A stretch of DNA of 38,644 nt from Arsenophonus sp045399315 (GTDB lineage Bacteria > Pseudomonadota > Gammaproteobacteria > Enterobacterales > Enterobacteriaceae), in the NCBI GenBank assembly GCA_045399315.1, contig DAYVGO010000043.1:1-38644 (forward strand), in the 5' to 3' direction. Below the pieces are notes generated by a model. The model did no database searches. It worked only from the letters and a program-made list of their open reading frames with translations, and had not been told where the DNA came from. Of the stretch, positions 16,774 through 26,097 are shown one piece after another. Made by a program: the position numbers and the translations under genes. Within the stretch, counting starts at the first letter, position 1. Each line of letters starts with the position of its first letter.

Positions 16774-18327
16774 TATTGTCGCCCTTAAGTAACTGTCAAA
16801 ACTTATTTTATCCGCTTGTTCCATTGCTAATTGTTGGCAAATCGATTCATTCCGAGCATTAACAAAATCTGTATCCGTTATCACTTCATAGGGTTCATTG
16901 CTTAATTTTTGATAATAGGTATTGGCTAATTGTAAACCATATTGACTAATACCTTGCTCAATCATAGGAGATAGTATTTGACCAGAATAAGTAAGCGCTG
17001 GATTTTCAAACATTGTTATCAATTGAGAACAGATTTCACGATATCGGGTATTACCACTAATATCTAACACATTGGCAACTCTAATCAAATCATCAAATAA
17101 TATTTGCCCTACCTCTTTTAAAGGCCTCATTGATTCACCACAACCAGCCCCAATGAGTTGTCCAGGTTTACGACCTTCAAGGATCACTCGATTCCAGTTC
17201 ATGCGACAATAATACAACTCTTTTTCATCCATCATCGGTGTGTCGGCTAACACACACCAGATTAATAATAGATCCAGAAAATGGATCTGAGCTTCATCAA
17301 TACCAATAGCTGTAAATGGGTTAATATCTAAGGCTCTAACTTCAATATATTCAATTCCTCTTTTTAACAGTGCATCTGATGGTGACTCATTACCAATGAG
17401 CACTCGTTTGGGACGAATAGGGGTATATAATTCATTTTCAATTTGCAAAATATTGGTATTAAGTTGCAAATATTTACCATCTTTATTGTATAAACCTAAT
17501 TTTGTAAACTCAGGTGATGGTTTATGTATCGCTTGTTTGAGGCCTGCCACATAAGTCGTTAGATCATTAAAGGTGATCTTCAGCTCACTTTGGTATTTAT
17601 TCGTATATCCTAAGTCACTCATTCGTAACGATGTTGCATAAGGAAGATAATAGGTTCCTTTCGGTGTCTTTTCAAAAGGAAGATGCCTTGCTTTCCCTTG
17701 CAAAAAAGAACCACAAATTGCAGGTGAAGCACCAAATAAATAAGGGATCACCCAACCAAAGCGATAATAATTACGAATGAGTCGGAAATAGCCATCAGAA
17801 ATTTTATCCTTACCACTTTCAGCATCTTTAATTCCAACTAACTCTTGCCAAAATTCAATCGGTAAAGAAAAATTATAATGAACACCAGTAATAGTCTGCA
17901 TCAACGCCCCATATCGATTCTTTAATCCTTCCCGATATAAAGTTTTAAAGCGACCAACATTAGAAACACCATATTGAGCAAGTTTAATTTTATCCTGGTG
18001 CTCCATAAAACAAGGCATACTTAAAGGCCACATTAATTCATGATCTAGGTGACGTGCTGTATAACGATGCAGATCTCTTAAAAATGCCAGAACGTGCTCA
18101 ATATCATTATCAACTGGTGTGATGAATTCCAATAAAGCTTCAGCAAAGTCAGTCGTGATCCATGGATGAGTTAACGCTTTCCCTAGACTTTCAGGGTGTG
18201 GAGACTTAGCTAACCCTCCTGTTGGCGTAATTCTCAGTGTTTCACGTTCAATACCTCGACAAAGACCATGTACAACATTAGGACGTGCCTCTAACCATGA
18301 GAGCGCTTTTGATACATTCGGGATCAA
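16714..18327 (-). CDS. gshA: Glutamate-cysteine ligase GshA
   Basis: GshA makes gamma-glutamylcysteine, the first and limiting step of glutathione synthesis. The start is TTG with GGAGG five bases upstream, as in E. coli, where gshA also starts with TTG. Family motifs: RGIERETLR, WITTDFAEALLEFITP, YREGLKNRYGALMQTITGVHYNFSLP, RNYYRFGWVIPYLFGASPA, PIRPKRV and GIEYIEVRALDINPF. It has 537 residues against 518 in E. coli. The extra C-terminal residues (around ENGHLGEVAKIKSLKEIG) are read from the antisense of the MicA terminator, as if the ancestral stop was lost. The catalytic part looks intact. It ends in TGA. Confidence 0.95.
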   Translation of the reverse strand: MIPNVSKALSWLEARPNVVHGLCRGIERETLRITPTGGLAKSPHPESLGKALTHPWITTDFAEALLEFITPVDNDIEHVLAFLRDLHRYTARHLDHELMWPLSMPCFMEHQDKIKLAQYGVSNVGRFKTLYREGLKNRYGALMQTITGVHYNFSLPIEFWQELVGIKDAESGKDKISDGYFRLIRNYYRFGWVIPYLFGASPAICGSFLQGKARHLPFEKTPKGTYYLPYATSLRMSDLGYTNKYQSELKITFNDLTTYVAGLKQAIHKPSPEFTKLGLYNKDGKYLQLNTNILQIENELYTPIRPKRVLIGNESPSDALLKRGIEYIEVRALDINPFTAIGIDEAQIHFLDLLLIWCVLADTPMMDEKELYYCRMNWNRVILEGRKPGQLIGAGCGESMRPLKEVGQILFDDLIRVANVLDISGNTRYREICSQLITMFENPALTYSGQILSPMIEQGISQYGLQLANTYYQKLSNEPYEVITDTDFVNARNESICQQLAMEQADKISFDSYLRATIKENGHLGEVAKIKSLKEIG

Positions 18328-18476
18328 ATTGACCTCCCGTTATCCGTTCGTTATTTTTACTTTTAAAAAAGTTATTTTAGCGTAAATAACTAGCATTGTC
18401 GCCGTCTAGATCAACTACACTGGATTACTAAAGTAATCGTTATATTTTATTTATAAACACATTTTAAGTACAAAAC

Positions 18477-18510
18477 AAAAAACCCTGCCGTAGATTGACA
18501 GGGTTTTTTT
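18477..18510 (-). terminator. terminator of the Ser-Arg-Arg tRNA operon
   Basis: AAAAAACCCTG and CAGGGTTTTTTT pair around an 11-base loop; on the minus strand a T run follows. It starts 4 bases after the 3' end of the second arginine tRNA. Confidence 0.9.
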
Positions 18511-18513
18511 ATA

Positions 18514-18590
18514 TGGCGCATCCAGAAGGATTCGAACCTCCGACCGCTCGGTTCGTAGCCGAGTACTCTATCCAGCTGAGTTATGGATGC
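18514..18590 (-). tRNA. tRNA-Arg (ACG), distal copy
   Basis: 77 bases including an encoded CCA. Acceptor GCATCCA/TGGATGC, anticodon loop CTACGAA (ACG, read as ICG after deamination), T-loop TTCGAAT. The anticodon stem CTCGG/CCGAG is fully paired. The D stem has an A-U pair where the neighbouring copy has G-U, and the T stem GGAGG/CCTTC has one G-U. In E. coli four such genes (argQ, argZ, argY, argV) lie with serV between gshA and csrA; here two remain. Confidence 0.95.
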
Positions 18591-18663
18591 AAATTCTGTT
18601 TCATCATTATTAAATGATATTTCAGCTATCCTTAATAAACAATATTCTTTATTTATAAAGTAA

Positions 18664-18740
18664 TGGCGCATCCAGGAGAATTCGAACCTCCGACCGTTCG
18701 GTTCGTAGCCGAGTACTCTATCCAGCTGAGCTATGGATGC
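18664..18740 (-). tRNA. tRNA-Arg (ACG), proximal copy
   Basis: 77 bases with encoded CCA, 73 bases upstream of the other copy. Same acceptor stem and ACG anticodon. The anticodon stem reads CTCGG/CCGAA, giving a C-A mismatch at pair 27-43, and the T stem GGAGG/TCTCC ends in a G-U pair. So it is slightly weakened compared with the distal copy. Confidence 0.94.
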
Positions 18741-18750
18741 ACTATCAACA

Positions 18751-18843
18751 TGGCGGTGAGGGAGGGATTCGAACCCTCGATGCGGCTATTAACCACATAC
18801 TCCCTTAGCAGGGGAGCGCCTTCAGCCTCTCGGCCACCTCACC
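18751..18843 (-). tRNA. serV: tRNA-Ser (GCT)
   Basis: 93 bases with encoded CCA and the long variable arm of class II tRNAs. Acceptor GGTGAGG/CCTCACC, anticodon loop CTGCTAA (GCU, reading AGU/AGC), T-loop TTCGAAT. First gene of the tRNA operon, ten bases before the first tRNA-Arg, as serV in E. coli. Confidence 0.95.
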
Positions 18844-18894
18844 ATCAAACAACAACGAGACAATATTCAGCTATCTATCTGTTGCATGGCGCTC

Positions 18895-18922
18895 ATATTA
18901 CTTTTCCAGACTTAGAAGTCAA
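18895..18922 (-). promoter_or_regulatory. promoter of the tRNA operon
   Basis: TTGACT (18917-18922), a 16-base spacer and TAATAT (18895-18900), followed by GAGCGCC. The GC-rich discriminator and 16-base spacer are typical of stringently controlled stable-RNA promoters. It lies about 50 bases upstream of tRNA-Ser. Confidence 0.8.
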
Positions 18923-19395
18923 ACAATTTTTCCAATCTTTTTACGTTCTTTGGCTTGTTTACACATTTCACAATCAAGATGAATAGTTTAACAACGAAAT
19001 ATGACAATATCGGCATGTTAAATTCATCAACAAAAAAAGACAAAATAGCAAGTTTAGTAGATAAAAATAGATCAAAAGTAGGTTTTTATTCTTTAATAAA
19101 GAAAATTATTCCATAGTAATATAATTAACTAAATATTTACTTTTATAAACTACGTTAGTTAATGATTTATTTATAAACATTTTTAAAATGCTTTGTCACG
19201 TTACAACCCCAAGACCAGTATTTTATTAATAAATATTAAAAAATACTAAAAAAAGACATTTTTTACAATCTATATAACCCATTTTATGGGATACTAAACC
19301 TGAAAAATACAGTCATAAAATAAACGGTAAAAGAAATAACGCTCATTCCACAAATATAATTAACATATACCTAAGAATGAACGCCTTACCAAAAA
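18923..19395. other. AT-rich spacer between the tRNA operon and csrA
   Basis: No recognised gene. The longest open frame on the plus strand is 45 codons (18979-19116, MNSLTTKYDNIG...), without a Shine-Dalgarno sequence or any recognised similarity. Near 19339-19385, CGCTCATTC and GAATGAACG can pair at a distance downstream of csrA. Confidence 0.5.
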
Positions 19396-19581
19396 TTACT
19401 GATTATTGGGCTGGCATTTTTCAGCTTGGATCCGTTGATAAATTTCTTCACGGTGAACAGAAACCTCTTTAGGTGCATTAACCCCTATACGTACCTGGTT
19501 GCCTTTTACACCCAGCACCGTTACTGTTACCTCATCGCCTATCATGAGCGTTTCACCAACTCGACGAGTCAGAATAAGCAT
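19396..19581 (-). CDS. csrA: Carbon storage regulator CsrA
   Basis: CsrA is a small dimeric RNA-binding protein that blocks ribosome binding at GGA-containing leaders and controls carbon flow, motility and biofilm. The first 55 residues are, from memory, the same as E. coli CsrA (MLILTRRVGETLMIGDE..., with Arg44 in VSVHREEIYQ); only the tail EKCQPNNQ differs. AAGGAG precedes the ATG. It follows alaS on the same strand, as in E. coli. Retention of unchanged sequence amid decay suggests strong selection. Confidence 0.97.
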   Translation of the reverse strand: MLILTRRVGETLMIGDEVTVTVLGVKGNQVRIGVNAPKEVSVHREEIYQRIQAEKCQPNNQ

Positions 19582-19762
19582 TCTTTGCTCCTTGAAAATT
19601 AAAAAGAGTCGGGTCTCTAGGTTTCCCCGCTATTATCCATCACACACCGTGAAAACGTAAAGCAATGATATTCACCTAAAGTATTTAACCTAAGCAATCA
19701 TCATACTAATATTGTAGCTAAAAATATAATTTTGTACTTAGGTCATTTAAAAACAATCAGTT

Positions 19763-19793
19763 AAAGGTTGCATAACTTAATGATGCAACCTTT
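19763..19793 (-). terminator. hairpin after alaS
   Basis: AAAGGTTGCAT and ATGCAACCTTT form an 11-bp stem with a 9-base loop, 10 bases past the alaS stop. The U-run is weak on the minus strand. Confidence 0.65.
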
Positions 19794-19802
19794 ATGGTTA
19801 AC

Positions 19803-22436
19803 TTACGTCAGGCGTAAATTAACCCACTCCTCAACTGATGCTAATGCAGCAGGAAGTGCTGTTACGTCAGAACCGCCCGCCTGAGCCATGTCAGGGCGAC
19901 CACCTCCTCTTCCACCTATTTGCTGTGCAACAAATGAAATTAAATCACCAGCCTTTATTTTAGTAGTCAAATCATTGGTTACACCAACAATTAGACTGAC
20001 TTTATCATTACTTATAGCAGAAAGTACAATAATTGCTGATTTTAATTGATTTTTTAAGTCATCAACGATAATACGTAGCTGTTTAGGCTCAGTGTTATTT
20101 AATTGAGTAACCAATAAATTAACTCCCTTAATTTTTTTAGCTCGTTGACGTAAAGAAACGCTTTCTTGAACAGCTTGTTGCTCTTTCAATTGATTTAACG
20201 ACCTTTCCAATAGCTTAACTTTATCTAGTGTCACTTTAATCTTTTCCATTAAACTATTAGCATCACCTTTCATTAATTGGCCAATATTAGCCAATACAAT
20301 GGATTGCTGGTGAACATCATCTATAGCAGCTTGTCCTGTTATTGCTTCGATTCGGCGAATTCCAGCTGCGGTACCCGATTCACTTCTGATACGAAATAAT
20401 CCTATATCACCGGTACGATTAGCATGGGTACCACCACACAACTCAATAGAAAAATCCGCTATACTAAGAACACGCACCTGGGCATCATATTTTTCACCAA
20501 AAAGTGCCATTGCACCTTTTTCTTTTGCCGTTTCTAAATCCATCAATGTCGTTATAATAGGGTCATTTTTACGGATTTGATAATTTACGATATCTTCAAT
20601 TTGGCATATTTGTTTAGGCGTCATGGCTTCAAAATGAGAAAAATCAAAACGCAGATATTCCTCATTCACTAAAGATCCTTTTTGGCTAACATGATTCCCC
20701 AAAACATCACGCAAAGCCGCATGCAACAAATGTGTTGCAGAGTGATTGAGACGAATAGCGCTACGACGGTCAATATCAATTCTACCATCAACTGTATTAC
20801 TTACAGCAATTGAGCCAGTTATCACCTTACCAATATGGCCAATTGCTTGAGCATATTTTTGTGTATCAGTAACAACAAATTGGCAATGGTCATTGATAAG
20901 TATTCCGCTATCACCAATCTGACCACCAGACTCAGCATAAAAAGTGGTTTTATCAAGAATAATAATTCCTTCTTCACCTTGGTTTAAGACATTAACAGGC
21001 TTACCATGATGAAAAATAGCCGTTACTTTAGCTAATTGATTGTTCTTCTCATAGCCTGAAAAATCACTATGACTATCTACTTTAATCATATCATTATAAT
21101 CGGCCGTAAACCCACTAGACTCTCTGGCTCGATATCTTTGCTGTTCCATCGCAGCATTAAAACCTAATTCGTCGACTTTAATATTACGCTCACGACAAAC
21201 ATCTGCGGTTAAGTCAAATGGAAAACCATAAGTATCATAGAGGCGAAATGCTATTTCGCCGGCTAAAGTGTCACCTTTTAATTCCGCTAACTCGTCATCT
21301 AACAGTTGCAAGCCACGCGCTAAAGTACGAGCAAACTGTTCCTCTTCATTCTGCAGCGTTTTTTCAATCGTCGTTTGCTGAGATTTTAGTTCATCAGCCG
21401 CTTGACCCATTACCTGAATCAATGGTACAACTAATTTATAGAAAAAAGTCTCTTTAGCACCTAGCATATATCCATGACGAACCGCTCGACGGATAATGCG
21501 CCGTAATACATAACCACGCCCTTCATTGGCAGGAAATACACCATCACCAATAAGAAAAGCACTTGATCGAATATGATCAGCGATGACTCGTAATGATTTA
21601 TTATTCAGATCTGATGAAAGGATCACTTCTGCAATCGAAGCAATTAATTTACTAAATAAATCAATCTCATAATTTGAGTTAACATGTTGTAATACAGCAG
21701 CAATGCGTTCAAGCCCCATTCCTGTATCAACTGAAGGGGTTGGAAGTGCCTTTAGAATGCCATCAGACTGACGGTTAAACTGCATAAAAACTATGTTCCA
21801 GATTTCAATATAACGATCACCATCTTCTTCAGGTGAACCAGGCGGCCCTCCCCAAATATGTTCACCATGATCATAAAAGATTTCCGTACAAGGACCACAA
21901 GGACCAGTATCCCCCATTTGCCAGAAATTATCAGAAGCATAGGGGGCACCCTTATTATCACCTATCCGAATGATATGTTCAGCCGGAATATCAAGCTCCT
22001 GATGCCAAATATTATAGGCTTCCTCATCAGTATGATAAACAGTGATCCAAAGCCTCTCTGCTGGTAAATTAAACCACTGCTCACTTGTCAGCAGTTCCCA
22101 GGCATATTTGATTGCATCCTGTTTAAAATAGTCATCAAAGCTGAAGTTACCTAACATTTCAAAAAAAGTATGATGGCGCGCAGTATAACCAACATTATTT
22201 AAATCATTATGTTTACCTCCAGCTCGAACACAACGTTGCGCGGTTGTTGCTCGAGAATAAGCTCTTTTATCCAATCCCAGAAATACATCTTTAAATTGGT
22301 TCATTCCTGCATTAGTAAACAATAATGTCGGGTCATTATTTGGTATTAATGAACTACTAGGTACAATTTCATGCCCTTTAGTGTGAAAAAAGTCGAGAAA
22401 CGCTTGACGGATCTCAGCGGTACTTTTACTACTCAT
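19803..22436 (-). CDS. alaS: Alanyl-tRNA synthetase
   Basis: AlaRS charges tRNA-Ala and edits Ser/Gly mischarging. The start at 22436 (MSSKSTAEIRQAFLDFF) is supported by AGGA five bases upstream and by the family start. The open frame continues 23 codons further upstream, which is not used. 877 residues against 876 in E. coli. Seen: class II catalytic core (FTNAGMNQFKDVFLG, RCVRAGGKHNDL, TARHHTFFEMLGNFSFDDYFK), editing-domain zinc site with HSATHLLHAAL and CGGTHANRTGD, and the C-Ala domain ending in GGGRPDMAQAGG. Intact. Confidence 0.97.
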   Translation of the reverse strand: MSSKSTAEIRQAFLDFFHTKGHEIVPSSSLIPNNDPTLLFTNAGMNQFKDVFLGLDKRAYSRATTAQRCVRAGGKHNDLNNVGYTARHHTFFEMLGNFSFDDYFKQDAIKYAWELLTSEQWFNLPAERLWITVYHTDEEAYNIWHQELDIPAEHIIRIGDNKGAPYASDNFWQMGDTGPCGPCTEIFYDHGEHIWGGPPGSPEEDGDRYIEIWNIVFMQFNRQSDGILKALPTPSVDTGMGLERIAAVLQHVNSNYEIDLFSKLIASIAEVILSSDLNNKSLRVIADHIRSSAFLIGDGVFPANEGRGYVLRRIIRRAVRHGYMLGAKETFFYKLVVPLIQVMGQAADELKSQQTTIEKTLQNEEEQFARTLARGLQLLDDELAELKGDTLAGEIAFRLYDTYGFPFDLTADVCRERNIKVDELGFNAAMEQQRYRARESSGFTADYNDMIKVDSHSDFSGYEKNNQLAKVTAIFHHGKPVNVLNQGEEGIIILDKTTFYAESGGQIGDSGILINDHCQFVVTDTQKYAQAIGHIGKVITGSIAVSNTVDGRIDIDRRSAIRLNHSATHLLHAALRDVLGNHVSQKGSLVNEEYLRFDFSHFEAMTPKQICQIEDIVNYQIRKNDPIITTLMDLETAKEKGAMALFGEKYDAQVRVLSIADFSIELCGGTHANRTGDIGLFRIRSESGTAAGIRRIEAITGQAAIDDVHQQSIVLANIGQLMKGDANSLMEKIKVTLDKVKLLERSLNQLKEQQAVQESVSLRQRAKKIKGVNLLVTQLNNTEPKQLRIIVDDLKNQLKSAIIVLSAISNDKVSLIVGVTNDLTTKIKAGDLISFVAQQIGGRGGGRPDMAQAGGSDVTALPAALASVEEWVNLRLT

Positions 22437-23141
22437 AATTATCCTGAAATCAAGCTGGAAAAACAGATTCATGACTTGATGATATAAACGCATTTTTATC
22501 ATCAATCAAGTTACCGCAGGCGTTTTTACCTGGCAAAATCGAGAAATCCTTAAATTGTTTTATGGCTAAATAGGTGATAAGGATTTGCTAGCTGATGTTT
22601 ATTAATACATCGCTCAAATGCCCAAGCTTTATAGGTACACCTTTCCTTAACCTAAGTATATCGTTTTCTAACTAGCTCAACAGCTACTAGTCTGGTTAGT
22701 TTAACACAAAACAACCTAACTATTATGCAGCGAAATTAACACTACATTAACACTATTTAACTATATTTATTTTCCTATTTATCGGGACAAAACAGTTAAA
22801 TTTTTTCTTTATCTACATCGGAAAGAGAATTCCCAATAGTTAATCCCATTGGCTAATTTCATATAGTTTAAATTACATATAAGCTATAGTTATCAGCTAA
22901 ATAAAAGATTAAAAAAGCAATAATGTAAGTCTAACACAAATTAATTAAAAATTACGCCTGAATATATTAAGCCAATAATAACAATTTACTATCTATAAAA
23001 AAACAAAGCACTTTTTGTGAAAAATGAACTAATTATATCCATTAATTACTAATGATATTATAAATCTTAATAGTGTTTTATTAAAGTGTGTTGCAAACCA
23101 TAACTAAATTTAATTTGTATCAATAACTAATTCATAATAAA
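22437..23141. other. gene-free region where recX would be
   Basis: About 700 AT-rich bases between alaS and recA. In E. coli recX occupies this position. I read both strands and found no convincing RecX-like segment and no ORF of note; a very decayed remnant cannot be excluded. Confidence 0.6.
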
Positions 23142-23146
23142 CAAAA

Positions 23147-23171
23147 GGCTATATCCACCTCGAATATAGCC
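23147..23171 (-). terminator. terminator of recA
   Basis: GGCTATAT and ATATAGCC form an 8-bp stem with a 9-base loop; on the minus strand TTTTG follows. It lies 30 bases past the recA stop, supporting monocistronic recA without recX. Confidence 0.8.
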
Positions 23172-23200
23172 CATACATTTAATCAATTTTATTTATTAAT

Positions 23201-24271
23201 TTAAAATTCTTCTGGTAATGAAGTTTCTTCTACTGCTTCCGTCACGAAATCAGAAGCTGCACTGCTAAACTCACCAGTGTGATTAAGCAACATAGCCCGT
23301 AATTTTTTATCTAATTCAGCATAAATTTGCGGGTGTTCTTTCAAATAGACTGTGGCATTTGCTTTGCCTTGCCCTATTTTTTCACCATTATAACTATACC
23401 AAGCACCCGCTTTTTCAATCAATTTATATTTCACACCTAAATCAATAAGTTCACTATAAGTATTAATCCCTTCACCATATAGGATTTGAAATTCTGCTTG
23501 TTTAAAAGGAGCGGCAACCTTGTTTTTTACTACTTTGACGCGAGTTTCACTACCAATAACTTCTTCACCATTTTTGACCGAACCAATACGTCGAATGTCA
23601 AGTCGCACTGAAGCATAAAATTTTAACGCATTTCCACCTGTCGTTGTTTCAGGATTGCCAAACATAACTCCAATTTTCATCCGAATTTGATTAATAAAAA
23701 TTAATAGAGTATTAGAGTTTTTTAGATTTCCGGCTAACTTACGCATCGCCTGACTCATCATACGAGCAGCTAATCCCATATGGGAATCACCAATTTCACC
23801 TTCAATTTCAGCTTTTGGTGTCAAAGCCGCTACAGAATCAATGATAATAACATCTACCGCCCCAGACCGCGTTAAAGCGTCACAAATCTCCAGTGCTTGT
23901 TCACCCGTATCAGGCTGTGAACAAAGTAAATTATCAATATCAACCCCCAATTTTTTCGCATAAATAGGATCTAAAGCGTGTTCTGCATCAATAAAAGCAC
24001 AAGTCTTACCTTCACGTTGAGCTGAAGCAATAACCTGTAATGTTAAAGTGGTTTTACCGGAAGATTCTGGACCATAAATTTCAACAATACGACCTAACGG
24101 CAAACCTCCCGCACCTAAGGCCACGTCAAGAGATAATGAACCGGTAGAGATAGTTTCTACATCCATAGAACGATCTTCACCTAAACGCATAATTGATCCC
24201 TTACCAAATTGTTTTTCAATTTGACCCAATGCTACAGCAAGAGCTTTCTGTTTGTTTTCATCAATAGCCAT
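23201..24271 (-). CDS. recA: RecA recombinase
   Basis: RecA forms filaments on single-stranded DNA, drives strand exchange and triggers LexA self-cleavage. 356 residues against 353 in E. coli. Walker A GPESSGKTT with Lys73, DALTRSGAVDVIIIDSVAALTPKAE (Walker B and loop L1 region, split here as two motifs DALTRSGAVD and VIIIDSVAAL), MRKLAGNL, the L2 motif FGNPETTTGGNALKFYAS and a C-terminal acidic tail VEETSLPEEF. SD GGGGAG precedes the ATG. It has its own SOS-type promoter next to pncC. Intact. Confidence 0.97.
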   Translation of the reverse strand: MAIDENKQKALAVALGQIEKQFGKGSIMRLGEDRSMDVETISTGSLSLDVALGAGGLPLGRIVEIYGPESSGKTTLTLQVIASAQREGKTCAFIDAEHALDPIYAKKLGVDIDNLLCSQPDTGEQALEICDALTRSGAVDVIIIDSVAALTPKAEIEGEIGDSHMGLAARMMSQAMRKLAGNLKNSNTLLIFINQIRMKIGVMFGNPETTTGGNALKFYASVRLDIRRIGSVKNGEEVIGSETRVKVVKNKVAAPFKQAEFQILYGEGINTYSELIDLGVKYKLIEKAGAWYSYNGEKIGQGKANATVYLKEHPQIYAELDKKLRAMLLNHTGEFSSAASDFVTEAVEETSLPEEF

Positions 24272-24343
24272 TGTTTAACTCCCCCCGAGCAATGAAGACA
24301 ATACTTCACTGCAGATAAGACGATTTGATATCGGTTGTTAATA

Positions 24344-24371
24344 ATTATACTGTATAACCATCCAGTATCAA
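24344..24371 (-). promoter_or_regulatory. recA promoter with an altered LexA box
   Basis: On the minus strand TTGATA (24366-24371), 16 bases, TATAAT (24344-24349), laid out as in the E. coli recA promoter. The LexA site inside the spacer (24350-24365) reads CTGGATGGTTATACAG. The consensus is CTGT-N8-ACAG, so one invariant T of the first half-site is G here. Confidence 0.88.
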
Positions 24372-24372
24372 G

Positions 24373-24888
24373 TTAATTTCTGATTATTTCTTTCAATAGT
24401 GTCGTCAGTGAAAATATTACTGCTTGGCGTCGGATCTGAATGCGCTCTCCTTTAAACAAACAACAACGGGTTACTATCCTATCGATAGCATGAGACTTGC
24501 TAGCAAAACCAAACCAAATTGTACCAACTAGTTTCAAGTCTGTACCACCAGCGGGACCGGCAATACCACTAACTGAAACCGCAAAATCAGCATTAGCTAT
24601 AGCTAATGCTCTTTTGGCCATCTCTATTACAACTTGTTCGCTAACAGCACCATATTTATCTATGCTAGTTTTACTCACTCCTAGCATATCATGCTTAGCT
24701 TCATTGCTATAGGTAACAAAACCTCGCTGAAAATAAGCAGAGCTACCTGCAACATCGGTAATAACTTTGGCAATCCATCCTCCCGTACATGACTCTGCAC
24801 AAGTCATTGTTTTACCTTGTTCCTTTAGGCTATCACCAAGATTATTACTCAATTCATAGAGCAACCGCTCACTATTAATTTTAGCCAT
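24373..24888 (-). CDS. pncC: NMN amidohydrolase PncC (CinA C-terminal family)
   Basis: PncC deamidates nicotinamide mononucleotide to nicotinic acid mononucleotide in the pyridine nucleotide cycle. The 171-residue protein is a stand-alone CinA C-terminal domain with the catalytic-region motif CAESCTGGWIA, GFVTYSNEAKHDMLGV, GAVSEQVV and VSGIAGPAGGT. Its stop codon is one base from the recA -35 element, so recA transcription starts right behind it. The lplT remnant upstream overlaps its start. Intact. Confidence 0.92.
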   Translation of the reverse strand: MAKINSERLLYELSNNLGDSLKEQGKTMTCAESCTGGWIAKVITDVAGSSAYFQRGFVTYSNEAKHDMLGVSKTSIDKYGAVSEQVVIEMAKRALAIANADFAVSVSGIAGPAGGTDLKLVGTIWFGFASKSHAIDRIVTRCCLFKGERIQIRRQAVIFSLTTLLKEIIRN

Positions 24889-26097
24889 TTTCCTTTTTCA
24901 TACATCTTATGATATAAATACCAAATCCAGAGGATCCCGATTGCTATCGCAAATGTTATACCAAATATTATTCCTATCGTAATGATAGAAATATTAGTTT
25001 TAAGCACTGATGAATATAATCCTAACATAATCAGCATAGTGGTATTTTCACTTAAATTCTGAAAAGCAACAGCGTTTCCAGCCCCAATCGTCTGTTTCTC
25101 TCTTTCCTGTAGCAAAACATTAAGCGGAACAATAAATAAACCACCTAGAACACCTAAAATAATAAGGATCAAATAAGTCACTAAAAGATGTTGTTACATT
25201 GACAAAATAATAATTACCAGACCAATTAAAGATCCCTACCGACATACAGCGGTTAACCTTATTGAGTGTAATAAAATGCGCCGTAAAACCGGCGCCAATT
25301 ATGATGCACATGGCAACCACCACATTGAGCAAAATTGGTGTAGTATTATTGGCAATGGTGAAAACTACTGACACCCAAAACACTAATAAAAAATATAGTG
25401 TTACACCGACACCCCAAAAAAGACTGGTACCAATTAAAGAAAACTGCCCTGCCTGATCACACCAAAGCGTTTTAAATAGACCAATAAAATCTAAAATTAA
25501 CTGGCGAGAAAACCACTTTTGTTTACTTTTAGCTTGTGCTAATCGAGGAATATACAAATTAATCACTACCGTGGTTGCATAAAATAACACACACATAACT
25601 AAAGCAAATAAGAGGTCAACATCGAAAAAAAAACACCAGCAACAGAACCAAGCAAAATTGCCGCTATCGTCGAAGCTTCAATAAAGCCATTGGCCTTAAC
25701 TAAATTATTACCCGTCGAGATCTCAGCTAGAATGCCATATTTTACTGGTGAGTAAGCCGCTGTGCCAATGCCAACTAAGCCATAACAGAGAAAAGAATCC
25801 ACTCCTAATAGAATGCCTAACGCCCCGATCAACTTACCAATATTCGCCAATAACATGACTCGGCCTTTAGCAAAACAATCCGCTATCTGTCCAACCAAGG
25901 AGGCTAATATAATATCAGTAAAAACAAATACAACTTAATATGATAGGTTGGCTCCAATCTGGATAAAGTGCTGCTTTTAGTTGCGCTAAAATGACGAACA
26001 ACAGGGCATTATTAGCAAAAGCAGAAAAAAATTGCGATAAAAGTAACGCTTTCATACCCCTAGTTAATAACGGTGGTGATACCATTAAAACACCCAT
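24849..26097 (-). pseudogene. lplT: broken lplT, lysophospholipid transporter
   Basis: LplT is a major-facilitator flippase that brings lysophospholipids in for re-acylation by Aas. The start (MGVLMVSPPLLTRGMKALLL at 26097) overlaps the end of aas. Lesions: a frame change near 25920 after SQPIILS; another in the T9 tract at 25625-25633 (with seven Ts the frame would read through GVFFDVDLLFALVM into YATTVVINLYIPRL); and another near 25180 (FNWSGNYYF). The C-terminal part then reads GVLGGLFIVPLNVLLQEREK to WIWYLYHK and runs past the usual end into pncC. Multiple membrane segments remain visible in pieces. Confidence 0.93.

Noticed and set aside
18447..18986. Open frames across the tRNA genes (18447-18671, 18663-18986)
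   Set aside because: They translate tRNA sequence on either strand.
18979..19116. 45-codon plus-strand ORF (MNSLTTKYDN...)
   Set aside because: No ribosome site, no similarity recognised, and this length is common by chance in AT-rich DNA.
22437..22505. N-terminal extension of alaS
   Set aside because: AGGA and the family start support 22436.
22500..22700. Possible recX remnant on the minus strand
   Set aside because: Reading all minus-strand frames gave no stretch that convincingly matches RecX.
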